A stretch of DNA of 8,717 bases from Candidatus Nomurabacteria bacterium (GCA_003518045.1 DOZK01000008.1:1-8717), one strand, 5' to 3'; shown: positions 1 through 6,939, counted from the stretch's first letter. Numbers and translations are program-made. Notes: generated by a model from the sequence alone, not told the origin.

Positions 1-50
1 ACACTAAATGTTTATTAACCCAAATTATGAGTAATACAAATACAGCTACA

Positions 51-81
51 ACCCTGGATCCCCGCATTCGCGAGGATGACA
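51..81. repeat. short interspersed hairpin repeat (CCCGC..GCGGG type)
   Basis: The stretch contains ATCCCCGC (58-65) and GCGAGGAT (70-77), an 8-bp stem with one mismatch and a 4-base loop, followed by GACAC. It matches a widespread bacterial intergenic repeat with the pattern TGGAT-CCCGC-loop-GCGGG-ATGAC, often mistranslated as small proteins with an IPAKAGI-like motif. A related copy lies at 2965-2988. The flanking bases 1-138 hold no gene; this hairpin is the only structure seen there and could end the sugar transferase transcript, although no T-run follows it. Confidence 0.6.
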
Positions 82-138
82 CAAATACCACAGCAAACTC
101 AAGGGAATCAATCCTAAGATAGATTCAAAGGCAAAACA

Positions 139-1488
139 CTAAATCCCGCTTCGCATAAGTAATACTCGAATAGTTCTAACCATAATAACAACATCAAGCA
201 AAATAGACCTATTTTTTACATAAAATAAATCATATTGCAGTCTTAATTTTGTTTCTTCAATAGAATTAGGTGGCAACTCTTGATTGACTTGTGCCCAACC
301 TGACAACCCAGGAAGTATTGTATAACGCATAGTATAGAATGGAATTTCATTTGAGAGTTTTTTTCCATTTGCCAAAATATCAGAACGAGGCCCAACCAAA
401 GAAACTTCACCCAAAAGAACATTTAAGAGTTGTGGAAATTCATCCAATCTAGTCTTTCGTAAAAATTTACCGACTCGCGTAACTTTATTAGTTTTATTTT
501 GAAGAACCCAATCCCCCTCATCGGTAAAACTCATGGTTCGAATTTTATAAATATCAATTATATTTCCACCTTTACCAAAACGCTTTTGAATACTTAGGAG
601 CGGGCCTTTATCATCTAATTTAATAGCTAAATAAATAAAAGGTAAAATAAATAAATATAAGAATAGAACAATTGCTGATACTAAAATATCTACTACCCGT
701 TTAAATATTTCATAAATACGCATATCTAATGTTACGTGTTCAAAAAACCAAAAATAACCAATCGAGGAAAGTGGTGTTCTCCTATAAACATCTTCATACA
801 TTTTATAAACATCATAAATCCTAACACCATCATCTACTAAATTATAAAAATAAGGAAGTAGCGGAATTACTTTTTCATTTCTAACATCAACAACAAGAAG
901 TGAGATATCATTTTCTTTAAGAACTGTTCTTAGAGATTCGAGAGATGTATCAACCAATAGTGGTGAGTGTACTTCTATGTGTTCTGCAAAAACAATAGAT
1001 GACTGCGGATTATCATTAACGGCTGACTTAAGCTCAGAGAAAAGTTGTCCTTGTCCAACAAGAAGAGCTTTTCTTTTTTTATTTGTACGAATACGATGAG
1101 ACATGAAAACTCTCCAAAATATTTGGAAAATTGTATAAGCAATCATCTGCAAAATAAGAATAACTTTTGGCGTAATACCAAAGACTGGGAATATATAAAA
1201 AATACCAAGCCCAAAGACAAGAGCAACTAGGTGTAAGCGAAGTATCATTTTGGCTCTCGCCATAGTTGTCATTAATGATGGTACTTCGTATAAAGTTGCA
1301 ATAAAATATGATAAAACTACAACAGCAAATATCGGAGAAAAAGCATAAATTAAAATACTAATATCACCAAAAGAAGGATAAAAGTCCTTATTTCTCAAGG
1401 CATAAGCTGTATATAAACTTGCTATAAAAAACAAACTATCTCCTAAAAAAAGGATAAACTGATAAATCTTATTTTGAATTTTTGTCAT
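139..1488 (-). CDS. polyprenyl-phosphate sugar phosphotransferase (bacterial sugar transferase family, WbaP-like layout)
   Basis: This 449-residue membrane enzyme should transfer a sugar-1-phosphate from a nucleotide sugar to undecaprenyl phosphate, the first step of building a surface polysaccharide or glycan on a lipid carrier. The N-terminal part has about four hydrophobic segments (near 8-30, 44-66, 84-104 and 107-127). A Rossmann-like cytoplasmic region follows (GQG at 145-147), as in the long WbaP-type proteins. The catalytic domain starts near 262 with a re-entrant hydrophobic helix (about 264-290), then KIRTMS (315-320), the catalytic Asp-Glu pair D329-E330 in LDEFPQL, GPRSD (366-370) and PGLSGWAQVN (393-402). 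The length is normal for the subfamily. The start ATG at 1488 has no Shine-Dalgarno sequence; an extended -10 motif sits just upstream. The gene is divergent from the glycosyltransferase, which fits one glycan pathway. The sugar donor cannot be read from the sequence. Confidence 0.93.
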   Translation of the reverse strand: MTKIQNKIYQFILFLGDSLFFIASLYTAYALRNKDFYPSFGDISILIYAFSPIFAVVVLSYFIATLYEVPSLMTTMARAKMILRLHLVALVFGLGIFYIFPVFGITPKVILILQMIAYTIFQIFWRVFMSHRIRTNKKRKALLVGQGQLFSELKSAVNDNPQSSIVFAEHIEVHSPLLVDTSLESLRTVLKENDISLLVVDVRNEKVIPLLPYFYNLVDDGVRIYDVYKMYEDVYRRTPLSSIGYFWFFEHVTLDMRIYEIFKRVVDILVSAIVLFLYLFILPFIYLAIKLDDKGPLLSIQKRFGKGGNIIDIYKIRTMSFTDEGDWVLQNKTNKVTRVGKFLRKTRLDEFPQLLNVLLGEVSLVGPRSDILANGKKLSNEIPFYTMRYTILPGLSGWAQVNQELPPNSIEETKLRLQYDLFYVKNRSILLDVVIMVRTIRVLLMRSGI

Positions 1489-1509
1489 GGTATACTAAGC
1501 AATATATCA
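1488..1509. promoter_or_regulatory. divergent promoter region between the two glycan genes
   Basis: The two start codons are separated by only 25 bp (1489-1513). On the plus strand an extended -10 motif, TGG-TATACT (1488-1496), would start a transcript near 1503, about 10 bases before the ATG at 1514. On the minus strand TGA-TATATT (1509-1501) would start a transcript near 1494, about 6 bases before the ATG at 1488. Neither leader has room for a normal ribosome binding site. No good -35 box was found at the usual spacing, and both -35 positions would fall inside coding sequence. The motifs are visible; promoter function is inferred. Confidence 0.4.
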
Positions 1510-1513
1510 CGAT

Positions 1514-2632
1514 ATGGAACAAAAGCCAGTAAAACTTTTATTTGCAATCACTAAGTCAAACTGGGGCGGGGCTGGACGTTATGTTTACGACATGGCGAAA
1601 CATTTTAAAAATGATAATACCTTCGTGATCTCTGTGCTTGCAGGTGGGAATGACGACTTAGTTAGAAAGCTTAAAGATATGGATATTCACACCATATCAA
1701 TGCCTGAACTTAAAAGAGACGTTGGCATTTGGAATGATACAAAAGCACTCTATAGACTTTTTGTTATTATCAAAAAAGAAAAGCCCGATATATTACATCT
1801 TAATAGTTCTAAAATGGGGCTTTTTGGTGCTTTCATTGGTAGAATTTGTGGAGTTAAAAAAATAATATTCACTGCCCATGGTTGGCCATTTAATGAAAAG
1901 CGCCCTCTATATCAGAAATGGATTTTTAGAATGCTTGGAATGTTTACAGTTTTCTTAACTCATAAAACAATTACGGTTTCCCAAAGCGTACTTAATACAT
2001 TAAGGGCTCCAAAATTTATTTCAAAAAAAATGACTTGTGTTTACACTGGAATAGAAAATCCAAAACTTTACGAGACAGGATTATTTTTTGAAAAATTTTC
2101 TATTGAAAAAATACCTGGTACTCATATTGTTTCTGCTGGAGAACTTCACACAAATAAAGGATTAGACAGAGCATTAATATCACTTGCTAAGTGCAAACAT
2201 TTACCATGGACATATCATCTATTGGGTACTGGTGAAAAAAAAGAATATCTTGAAAAACTGGCTGAGCAACTAGGAATAAAAGATAGAGTAATATTTCATG
2301 GATTTATAGAAAATGCATCTTTATATTTAAATAGTTTTGACCTTTTCTTATTCCCCTCTCGAACAGAGGCTCTTGGATATGTTGCGATAGAAGCACTCTT
2401 TAGTAAATTACCAATCATAGCAAGTAATGTTGGGGGAATACCTGAGGTACTTTTTGATGACCCGTATACAAAACTTATTGACTGCGATAATGAAAAAGTC
2501 TTTAAGGAAGCACTTTTTTCAATGCTTAAAAAATTACCCATAGTTGATGAAACAAATCGCCCAGGTAGAATTAAGTTTTCACCAAATTTTATGTTTACAG
2601 CAACAAAGAAAATATATTTAAATGGTCGTTAG
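1514..2632 (+). CDS. glycosyltransferase family 4 (GT-B fold)
   Basis: This 372-residue cytoplasmic or membrane-associated enzyme should transfer a sugar from a nucleotide donor to a growing glycan. The N-terminal acceptor domain begins after LLFAITKSNWGGAGRYV (the GGAGR loop at 18-22) and carries TAHGW (120-124). The C-terminal donor domain carries SAGELHTNKG (207-216), where many family members have GRL, followed by LGTG (237-240). It also has the EX7E motif of retaining GT4 enzymes, with E285 and E293 in PSRTEALGYVAIEAL, and GGIPEV (307-312). Length is typical, with a slightly short C-terminus. The ATG at 1514 is preceded by a very short likely leader with no ribosome binding site. The stop codon is TAG, which is also part of the heptamer repeat that follows. 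Together with the divergent sugar phosphotransferase it suggests assembly of a lipid-linked surface glycan. Specificity is unknown. Confidence 0.93.
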   Translation: MEQKPVKLLFAITKSNWGGAGRYVYDMAKHFKNDNTFVISVLAGGNDDLVRKLKDMDIHTISMPELKRDVGIWNDTKALYRLFVIIKKEKPDILHLNSSKMGLFGAFIGRICGVKKIIFTAHGWPFNEKRPLYQKWIFRMLGMFTVFLTHKTITVSQSVLNTLRAPKFISKKMTCVYTGIENPKLYETGLFFEKFSIEKIPGTHIVSAGELHTNKGLDRALISLAKCKHLPWTYHLLGTGEKKEYLEKLAEQLGIKDRVIFHGFIENASLYLNSFDLFLFPSRTEALGYVAIEALFSKLPIIASNVGGIPEVLFDDPYTKLIDCDNEKVFKEALFSMLKKLPIVDETNRPGRIKFSPNFMFTATKKIYLNGR

Positions 2633-2650
2633 GAGTTAGGAGTTAGGAGT
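2628..2650. repeat. tandem heptamer TTAGGAG x3
   Basis: Three perfect TTAGGAG units (2629-2635, 2636-2642, 2643-2649) directly follow the glycosyltransferase gene; the first contains its TAG stop codon. Looser versions of the same heptamer occur in the same orientation at 5119-5149 and 6603-6625. This indicates an intergenic simple-sequence family spread through the genome. Function is unknown. Confidence 0.75.
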
Positions 2651-2673
2651 AGAGAAGTTTCAAGTTTCCAGTT

Positions 2674-2741
2674 TTTATTTTGTCTAGCGAGGAGCTAAAT
2701 AGAAAAGTAATCTTTTATATTTAGTCCGAGCGACGACATAA
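2674..2741. repeat. 68-bp direct repeat, copy 1
   Basis: This copy matches 2829-2896 at 61 of 68 positions, with most differences in the last 11 bases. It contains an AT-rich hairpin running from CTAAAT to ATTTAG, with a 13-position stem (one mismatch) and loop TAAT. The two copies flank a GC-rich hairpin cluster. It has no coding potential and could be a small non-autonomous repeat or a duplicated transcript-end structure. Confidence 0.75.
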
Positions 2742-2831
2742 AAAGGTTCAAATACCGCGTAGCTTGCTACGCGTTAGTACGAGCGAAGCGAGTTCCTCTA
2801 ATACCCCGCCTGCTTGCTGCGAGGAACCTTT
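2742..2831 (+). terminator. hairpin cluster, possible terminator of the glycosyltransferase gene
   Basis: The segment is bounded by AAAGGTTC (2742-2749) and GAACCTTT (2824-2831) and contains a strong hairpin CGCGTAGC-TT-GCTACGCG (2756-2773). A second, competing stem is GTTCCTC (2792-2798) with GAGGAAC (2821-2827), followed by CTTTATTTTG, which resembles a weak T-tract on the plus strand. The hairpins are plain in the sequence. That they end transcription is inferred from position downstream of a plus-strand gene. Confidence 0.4.
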
Positions 2832-2896
2832 ATTTTGGCTAGCGAGAAGCTAAATAGAAAAGTACTCTTTTATATTTAGTCCGAGTGCAGGCATAA
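2829..2896. repeat. 68-bp direct repeat, copy 2
   Basis: This is the second copy of the 2674-2741 repeat, 155 bp downstream in the same orientation. The internal hairpin from CTAAAT to ATTTAG is kept, with the central loop changed from TAAT to TACT. See copy 1. Confidence 0.75.
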
Positions 2897-2934
2897 GAGT
2901 TTTTCAAGGAAATACCGTATTATTTTAGCTAAAG

Positions 2935-2988
2935 ACACTGGACCCGCCGGCCGGCCGAGGCAGGTTCCCGCCTCCGCGGGAATGACAC
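2935..2988. repeat. interspersed hairpin repeat with GC-rich insert
   Basis: TTCCCGC (2965-2971) and GCGGGAA (2976-2982) form a 7-bp stem with a 4-base loop, followed by TGACAC, the same family as 51-81. The upstream half, ACTGGACCCGCC, is separated from it by a GC-rich palindromic stretch (GCCGGCCGGC). This is the most GC-rich segment of the window, unlike the AT-rich genes around it, and looks like a composite or nested repeat. Confidence 0.55.
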
Positions 2989-3030
2989 AGGTACGAGGTT
3001 GCGTTTTGGATTAGAAGAAAATTGAGATGA

Positions 3031-3202
3031 ATGCGAGGTACGAAAGATTTTTTTGACCAAGATATATGTATCTCGGATTGGAGTAAATTTGTTTCAGATG
3101 CGAGGCGGGCGTGTTTTTTGTGACCAAAATGTACGAGATAGTACATTGCGGGAACAAAAAACACGCCCAACAAAGCAGATGGAATAAATTTACTCCAATC
3201 CG
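3031..3202. repeat. palindromic element overlapping the 3' end of rodA
   Basis: The core at 3074-3202 has perfect 17-bp outer arms (CGGATTGGAGTAAATTT at 3074-3090 and its complement at 3186-3202). It also has perfect 15-bp middle arms (GGGCGTGTTTTTTGT at 3107-3121 and its complement at 3154-3168) and a 7-bp inner hairpin (AATGTAC/GTACATT). Bases 3031-3076 look like a diverged half-copy of 3098-3151: both begin ATGCGAGG and contain a T-run followed by GACCAA, with an offset of 67 bp. The last four rodA codons and its stop lie inside the right outer arm. No terminator-type T-run follows on the minus strand. It could be a miniature mobile repeat or a processing or end structure. Confidence 0.7.
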
Positions 3203-4323
3203 ACAAATTCGTTGGCAAGATGGTGCTTATGACCGGACCTAGCATACCCATACATCCCCACACACATCCCCAACGCTAAGCTCTCAGCCAGTAGATGCGA
3301 CCCACCATAACTCATTAGCGGAAGTGGAATACCCGTAACTGGCATTATACCAATATTCATTCCTACACTAATAGCAATATGTGTACAAAACCAAATCATA
3401 ACACCATAAGTAAACAAAGCTTCGAAATTACTTTCAGCTAATAATGCAAAGCGAGATAATTTATATAAAATAATACAATAAAATAAAAGAAGTAATATCG
3501 ATCCTACAAATCCCCACTCCTCTGCAAAAGCTGCAAAAATAAAATCTGTTTTATATTCTGGTAAAAAGTTAAGTCTAGATTGTGTGCCATATCCAATACC
3601 TTTACCAAGTAAACCACCTGAACCAACGGCGATAGTTGACTGATACGCATTGTATCCAGTGCCACGAATATCTTGAAGCGGATAAATAAAATTCATGATG
3701 CGGGCTTTTTGATATGGTTTAAAAACTAATTTCCACGCCAGAGAAAAGGTAACAAAAGCAATAAGAATAACGGCGAGTAAATGCTTCTTTGAAATACCGG
3801 AAACTAAAACCATACCAAGCCATATTGAACCAATGACAAGAGCTGAACCTAAATCTGGCTGAAGAACAATAAGTAAAAAAGGTATCGCAGCGTATACACC
3901 AGAAACAATAACGTGTCTTATATTGGCTATTTCAATATGTCTACGTGAAAAATATTTGGCTAACAAAATTATCAAACCAAGTTTCATTAAATCACTTGGT
4001 TGAAATGAAAGTCCTCCTAAGTTAAACCAACTTTGCGCACCCTTTGAAATATGTCCTAAAATAAAAAGTAAAGTAAGAATGGATAACAAAACTCCATAAA
4101 TACTAACAACTATTGTTGTGCTTCTTAAAAATCTATATTCTATTCTTGATGCAAAAAAATAAACAAAAATAGAAATCACAATCCAAAGACTTTGCTTCCA
4201 AAAATAACTATCTTGTGTTTGGAAAGAACTCATAGTAACTAATCCTGCTAAAAAAATACAGAACACAGCTACAATCATTGTTATGTCGTATTTATTTAAC
4301 CAAGAAGTTACAACACTTTTCAT
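3190..4323 (-). CDS. rodA: RodA-type SEDS peptidoglycan glycosyltransferase
   Basis: This 377-residue polytopic membrane protein of the SEDS family polymerises glycan strands from lipid II during cell elongation, normally paired with a class B penicillin-binding protein, which is not in this window. About ten hydrophobic segments are visible. Family motifs are KGAQSWFNLGG (94-104), FQPSDLMKLG (107-116; most members have QPSE), LQPDLGSALV (154-163), GSGGLLGKG with GTQS (234-249), FLPEYKTDFIFA (253-264) and GIPLPLMSYGGS (331-342). D260 corresponds to the essential Asp of E. coli RodA (D262). The GTQS-FLPE-TDFIFA block favours RodA over FtsW. The ATG lies 3 bp after the stop of the upstream gene, so translation is probably coupled; no Shine-Dalgarno sequence is seen. 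The last codons lie within a palindromic repeat, so the extreme C-terminus may have been altered by it. Confidence 0.92.
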   Translation of the reverse strand: MKSVVTSWLNKYDITMIVAVFCIFLAGLVTMSSFQTQDSYFWKQSLWIVISIFVYFFASRIEYRFLRSTTIVVSIYGVLLSILTLLFILGHISKGAQSWFNLGGLSFQPSDLMKLGLIILLAKYFSRRHIEIANIRHVIVSGVYAAIPFLLIVLQPDLGSALVIGSIWLGMVLVSGISKKHLLAVILIAFVTFSLAWKLVFKPYQKARIMNFIYPLQDIRGTGYNAYQSTIAVGSGGLLGKGIGYGTQSRLNFLPEYKTDFIFAAFAEEWGFVGSILLLLFYCIILYKLSRFALLAESNFEALFTYGVMIWFCTHIAISVGMNIGIMPVTGIPLPLMSYGGSHLLAESLALGMCVGMYGYARSGHKHHLANEFVGLE

Positions 4324-4326
4324 AAA

Positions 4327-5094
4327 TTAATAAGAAAAGGAGAATGGGCTAATAATCGGATAGGCTCTGACTTTTATTGGAGTGGCAGATAGCGGAGAAT
4401 GCCAAACGAAAACAACTTGCTTTTGCTCTTCTTTATCAAGTGAAGGTAAAATATTTTCACCAACAGCAATTGCATTATTATGTTCGTCGTAAGCAACCAT
4501 TCTAATAGGTAATTTTAGATAAACATTTCTAGTTGTATTTTTAATATCCACATAAATACGAGAAATGTTACCAGGCTCATAACTAAAATTAGTTACACGG
4601 ATGGACTGTGTTTTTGGATTTTCCAAAGTTGCATAATAGGGTTCTTGTTTTAATTTAAGCAACAGTTTTGCTGGAGCTTCTGATAAAGAAACACTTTGTT
4701 TTATGACTGGGAAACTGCTAGACACTAATACAATTGTCTCCCCTGTTACTGTTTTTATAATTTCTCCATTTTTATTTAAAGCAATGAAAGTGTAAGTTAG
4801 GGATACCGGGGCGCTATTTATATTTTTATTTGAAAGCATTGAAATAAAATCGTAAGTATTACCAGAAATTCTAATTGCTCTTGCCCAATCAACTGAAACT
4901 AAAGAGATATCTAAATTACAGCGGAGTAAACATGTGCCACCGCAATCAATACCTGACTCATAACCATTTTGTTTTTTATCAAAACACGTTGGCTCTGGGA
5001 AAAAAATTGTCCTTGTTTGATATGCCACAAAAGAGAGTACTACCAAAATAGCCGCTACCCCATATATAATTTTGCGTTTTGTTGCCCAATCCAT
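4327..5094 (-). CDS. membrane-anchored extracytoplasmic protein with Cys-rich NG-E-DCGG motif, unknown function
   Basis: I chose the ATG at 5094 (start MDWATKRK, 255 residues). An upstream in-frame GTG at 5112 would add six residues (261), but MDWATKRK matches what I recall of related Parcubacteria proteins. In the 261-residue numbering, a positively charged start is followed by one transmembrane segment (about 16-33). A four-cysteine motif comes next: C43, C57, C61 and C65, in the pattern C-F-D-x4-NG-x-E-x3-DCGG-x-C-x3-C. This pattern recurs in secreted bacterial proteins. The remaining 195 residues are rich in alternating polar and hydrophobic strands and look like two Ig-like beta-sandwich repeats (about 70-140 and 170-255). 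The protein should be anchored by its N-terminus and face the cell exterior. Its stop is 3 bp from the rodA start, so a role linked to envelope growth is plausible but unproven. Confidence 0.75.
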   Translation of the reverse strand: MDWATKRKIIYGVAAILVVLSFVAYQTRTIFFPEPTCFDKKQNGYESGIDCGGTCLLRCNLDISLVSVDWARAIRISGNTYDFISMLSNKNINSAPVSLTYTFIALNKNGEIIKTVTGETIVLVSSSFPVIKQSVSLSEAPAKLLLKLKQEPYYATLENPKTQSIRVTNFSYEPGNISRIYVDIKNTTRNVYLKLPIRMVAYDEHNNAIAVGENILPSLDKEEQKQVVFVWHSPLSATPIKVRAYPIISPFSFSY

Positions 5095-5118
5095 ATAATG
5101 GTAGTTTAGCACACGAAT

Positions 5119-5149
5119 AGTTAGGAGTTAGTAGTTAGAGGTTAGGAGT
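5119..5149. repeat. degenerate TTAGGAG heptamer cluster
   Basis: Four imperfect copies (TTAGGAG, TTAGTAG, TTAGAGG, TTAGGAG) lie just upstream of the anchored protein gene, in the 67-85-bp gap after the aminopeptidase. They share orientation with the clusters at 2628-2650 and 6603-6625. The cluster lies where a promoter for the downstream pair could be, but no clear promoter was found. Confidence 0.65.
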
Positions 5150-5179
5150 GGGAAATGCGAACAAACCCATCCATTTCAA

Positions 5180-6550
5180 TTATTTCTGATTCTTTACAAA
5201 ATTTACCAGAGCATAGAGTGGCTCGCCGGTTGCGCCAATAGCTAAATTGTCCCCTGAGATACTTTCCATGCGTGGAGCAATGTCAATATGGGCCCAAGTG
5301 TAACCATCTACGAAATGCTCTAGAAACTTAGCACCAGTTATGGCACCACCATCACGCTTAAATTTATTATGAGAATTTGTTACTCCACCTAAATCTCCTT
5401 TTATATCTTCTTTATATTCATCATATAACGGCATTGGCCACATTAAATTTTTTGTCTCTTCACCAATAACTTTTAATTCATTTGCAAGTTTATCGCTATT
5501 TGAAAACACGGCTGATGACCGAGAACCCAAAGCAACAACAGCAGCGCCTGTTAACGTGGCTAAATCAATTACCACATCCCCATTATATTTTTTGGCATAA
5601 GTAAGCGCGTCAGATAAAATAACTCGCCCTTCGGCGTCTGTATTTAAAACTTCGATTACCTTACCGCTCATTCCAACTATCACATCTCCTGGCAAATAAC
5701 TGTCTCCTGTTACTCTGTTTTCAACAGCTGGCACAAGAGTAATAATATTTTTCTTTATTTTTAATTTCGCAAGTGCTAAAAGTGTATGTATAGCAACTGC
5801 TCCTCCTTCCATATCCATGTGCATTCCATTCATGTGATCCCCCGGTTTCAAATTGCTTCCACCCGTGTCAAAAGTAACTCCTTTACCAACAAAGACTATT
5901 GGCTTTTCATTTTTATTTTTTCCACCTTTATATTCCATAATAATAAACTTTGGTTTGTTCGGTGAACTTTCCCCAACAGCAAGAATTGCATTCATGTTTA
6001 ATGATGCCATTTTTTTACTATCCAAAATCTCAACTTTAACATTTGCAATTCCTTTTGCAGATTTTATTGTGTGCTTTGCTAAATCCTCTGGTGATAAATG
6101 TGTCCCTGGGGTGTTTACAAGTTCACGCGCAGAATTTAATTCTGAAGCTATAAGAAGCCCACTTGCGATTGCTTCAACTTCTTTTTTATTATGAGTAATA
6201 ATATTTAGCGTTTGCTTTTTAATTTCCTTTTTATATTTTTCAAAATCATAACTTGCATTTGCAAGCTCATATGCAAATTGCTCAACAAACTTTTCTTCAC
6301 TAATTATGTTTTTTGAAAGTGGCAACCATTCTGTAATATCTACAGAAAATACTGTAGCATCTGTACTTTTTGCTGTGCGAGCAATTTTACGAATTATAAG
6401 TGGTAATGTGAACTTTGTTGGATTATCTTTTATGCCAATAATAATTATTGGAGTATTACCTGACAGATTAATTTGAACTGTGTCTGTACTGCGAGTAAAA
6501 GAAATATGAACTGCTCCCTTAATTAATTTTGTTGTAGTGGTTATTTGCAT
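5180..6550 (-). CDS. pepA: leucyl aminopeptidase, M17 family cytosol aminopeptidase
   Basis: This 456-residue cytoplasmic two-metal exopeptidase removes N-terminal residues from peptides, in protein turnover and nutrition; M17 enzymes usually form hexamers. The C-terminal catalytic domain is complete. The counterparts of E. coli PepA residues occur at a constant offset of 47: metal ligands K223 (VGKG), D228 (FDTGG), D246, D305 and E307, and catalytic K235 (NLKPG) and R309. The signature NTDAEGR is at 303-309. The usual KxDM before D246 reads HMDM here, a mild departure. The N-terminal domain is shorter and poorly conserved, as is common in the family (E. coli PepA has about 500 residues). The ATG at 6550 has no Shine-Dalgarno sequence; TATAGT (6567-6562 on the minus strand) may be a -10 box giving a very short leader. 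It may be cotranscribed with the anchored protein and rodA, across an 85-bp gap. Confidence 0.94.
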   Translation of the reverse strand: MQITTTTKLIKGAVHISFTRSTDTVQINLSGNTPIIIIGIKDNPTKFTLPLIIRKIARTAKSTDATVFSVDITEWLPLSKNIISEEKFVEQFAYELANASYDFEKYKKEIKKQTLNIITHNKKEVEAIASGLLIASELNSARELVNTPGTHLSPEDLAKHTIKSAKGIANVKVEILDSKKMASLNMNAILAVGESSPNKPKFIIMEYKGGKNKNEKPIVFVGKGVTFDTGGSNLKPGDHMNGMHMDMEGGAVAIHTLLALAKLKIKKNIITLVPAVENRVTGDSYLPGDVIVGMSGKVIEVLNTDAEGRVILSDALTYAKKYNGDVVIDLATLTGAAVVALGSRSSAVFSNSDKLANELKVIGEETKNLMWPMPLYDEYKEDIKGDLGGVTNSHNKFKRDGGAITGAKFLEHFVDGYTWAHIDIAPRMESISGDNLAIGATGEPLYALVNFVKNQK

Positions 6551-6602
6551 ATAATGATACTACTATAAAGATAGACGAGAGTCGAGAGGAAATACAGTTA
6601 TG

Positions 6603-6625
6603 CGTTAGAAGTTAGGGGTTAGGAG
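6603..6625. repeat. degenerate TTAGGAG heptamer cluster
   Basis: TTAGAAG, TTAGGGG and TTAGGAGG follow one another here, the third cluster of this heptamer family in the window. It lies between the aminopeptidase start and the rRNA terminator. Confidence 0.6.
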
Positions 6626-6638
6626 GAAATACAATACA

Positions 6639-6663
6639 AAAAACACCCTAAGTGGGTGTTTTT
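6639..6663 (-). terminator. intrinsic terminator of the rRNA operon
   Basis: AAAAACACCC (6639-6648) and GGGTGTTTTT (6654-6663) form a perfect 10-bp stem with a 5-base loop. On the minus strand the stem ends in a run of Ts (GGGTGTTTTTTG), giving a good Rho-independent terminator about 57 bp after the 5S gene. It also has a T-run on the plus strand, so it could work both ways, although no plus-strand gene ends here. Confidence 0.85.
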
Positions 6664-6677
6664 GCATTTGTATTCCA

Positions 6678-6701
6678 CTAGTGGCTATACCCTAGTGGCT
6701 A
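6678..6701. repeat. 10-bp direct repeat in the 5S trailer
   Basis: CTAGTGGCTA occurs twice (6678-6687 and 6692-6701), and CCACTAGTGG (6675-6684) is a perfect palindrome. The pair lies between the 5S gene and its terminator and may form a small processing hairpin in the 5S trailer. Confidence 0.45.
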
Positions 6702-6719
6702 ATTACTATTTTCGAGTCC

Positions 6720-6838
6720 TTTGTTCTCCCGACAAGCTACTTTCCCGACAATGTCAGTATCATCGCTGCTGTTGGGCTTAACTTCTCTGTTCGAAATGGG
6801 AAGAGGTGTGACCCCAAAGCCAAATCAGGAGAACAAAA
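6720..6838 (-). rRNA. rrf: 5S ribosomal RNA
   Basis: Read on the minus strand, the two ends pair perfectly over ten bases (TTTGTTCTCC with GGAGAACAAA), forming helix I. The interior holds CCCAUUUCGAACAGAGAAG and UUAAGCCC, the conserved loop B/C region, followed by GAUGAUACUGACA and GGGAAAGUAG. The gene is about 119 nt long, normal for 5S. It follows tRNA-Lys by about 25 bp and is the last gene of the rRNA operon. End positions are set by helix I and could differ by one or two bases. Confidence 0.95.
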
Positions 6839-6863
6839 AGCTCGAAAACTTCAAGAAGATATA

Positions 6864-6939
6864 TGGTGGGGCAGACTGGATTCGAACCAGCGACCTTAGG
6901 ATTAAGAGTCCCTCGCTCTGCCAACTGAGCTACAGCCCC
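6864..6939 (-). tRNA. tRNA-Lys (anticodon CUU)
   Basis: A 76-nt cloverleaf with an encoded CCA end (6866-6864). The anticodon loop reads CUCUUAA, giving anticodon CUU, which decodes the lysine codon AAG; the discriminator base is A. The D arm (GCUC/GAGC) and the T arm with UUCGAAU are normal. Two weak points are visible: a U6-U67 mismatch in the acceptor stem, and an A27-A43 mismatch plus a G28-U42 pair in the anticodon stem. It lies inside the rRNA operon between 23S and 5S, a position where a tRNA is less usual than in the 16S-23S spacer. The bases on both sides of the tRNA also pair with each other, extending the acceptor stem in the precursor. Confidence 0.93.

Noticed and set aside
1045..1230. 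61-residue plus-strand open frame
   Set aside because: It lies opposite the well-supported sugar phosphotransferase and shows no motif.
3107..3168. Intrinsic terminator for rodA
   Set aside because: The stem is long but no T-run follows it on the minus strand, so it is described as a repeat instead.
2925..3263. 112-residue minus-strand open frame overlapping rodA
   Set aside because: It runs through the palindromic element and the interspersed hairpin repeat; the CHSRGGGN stretch is the usual spurious translation of that repeat, and it overlaps rodA in another frame.
4327..5112. GTG start at 5112 for the anchored protein
   Set aside because: The ATG at 5094 gives the expected MDWATKRK start directly before the transmembrane segment; the six extra residues add nothing recognisable.
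5853..6194. 113-residue plus-strand open frame
   Set aside because: It is antisense to the catalytic core of the aminopeptidase, a shadow of real coding sequence.
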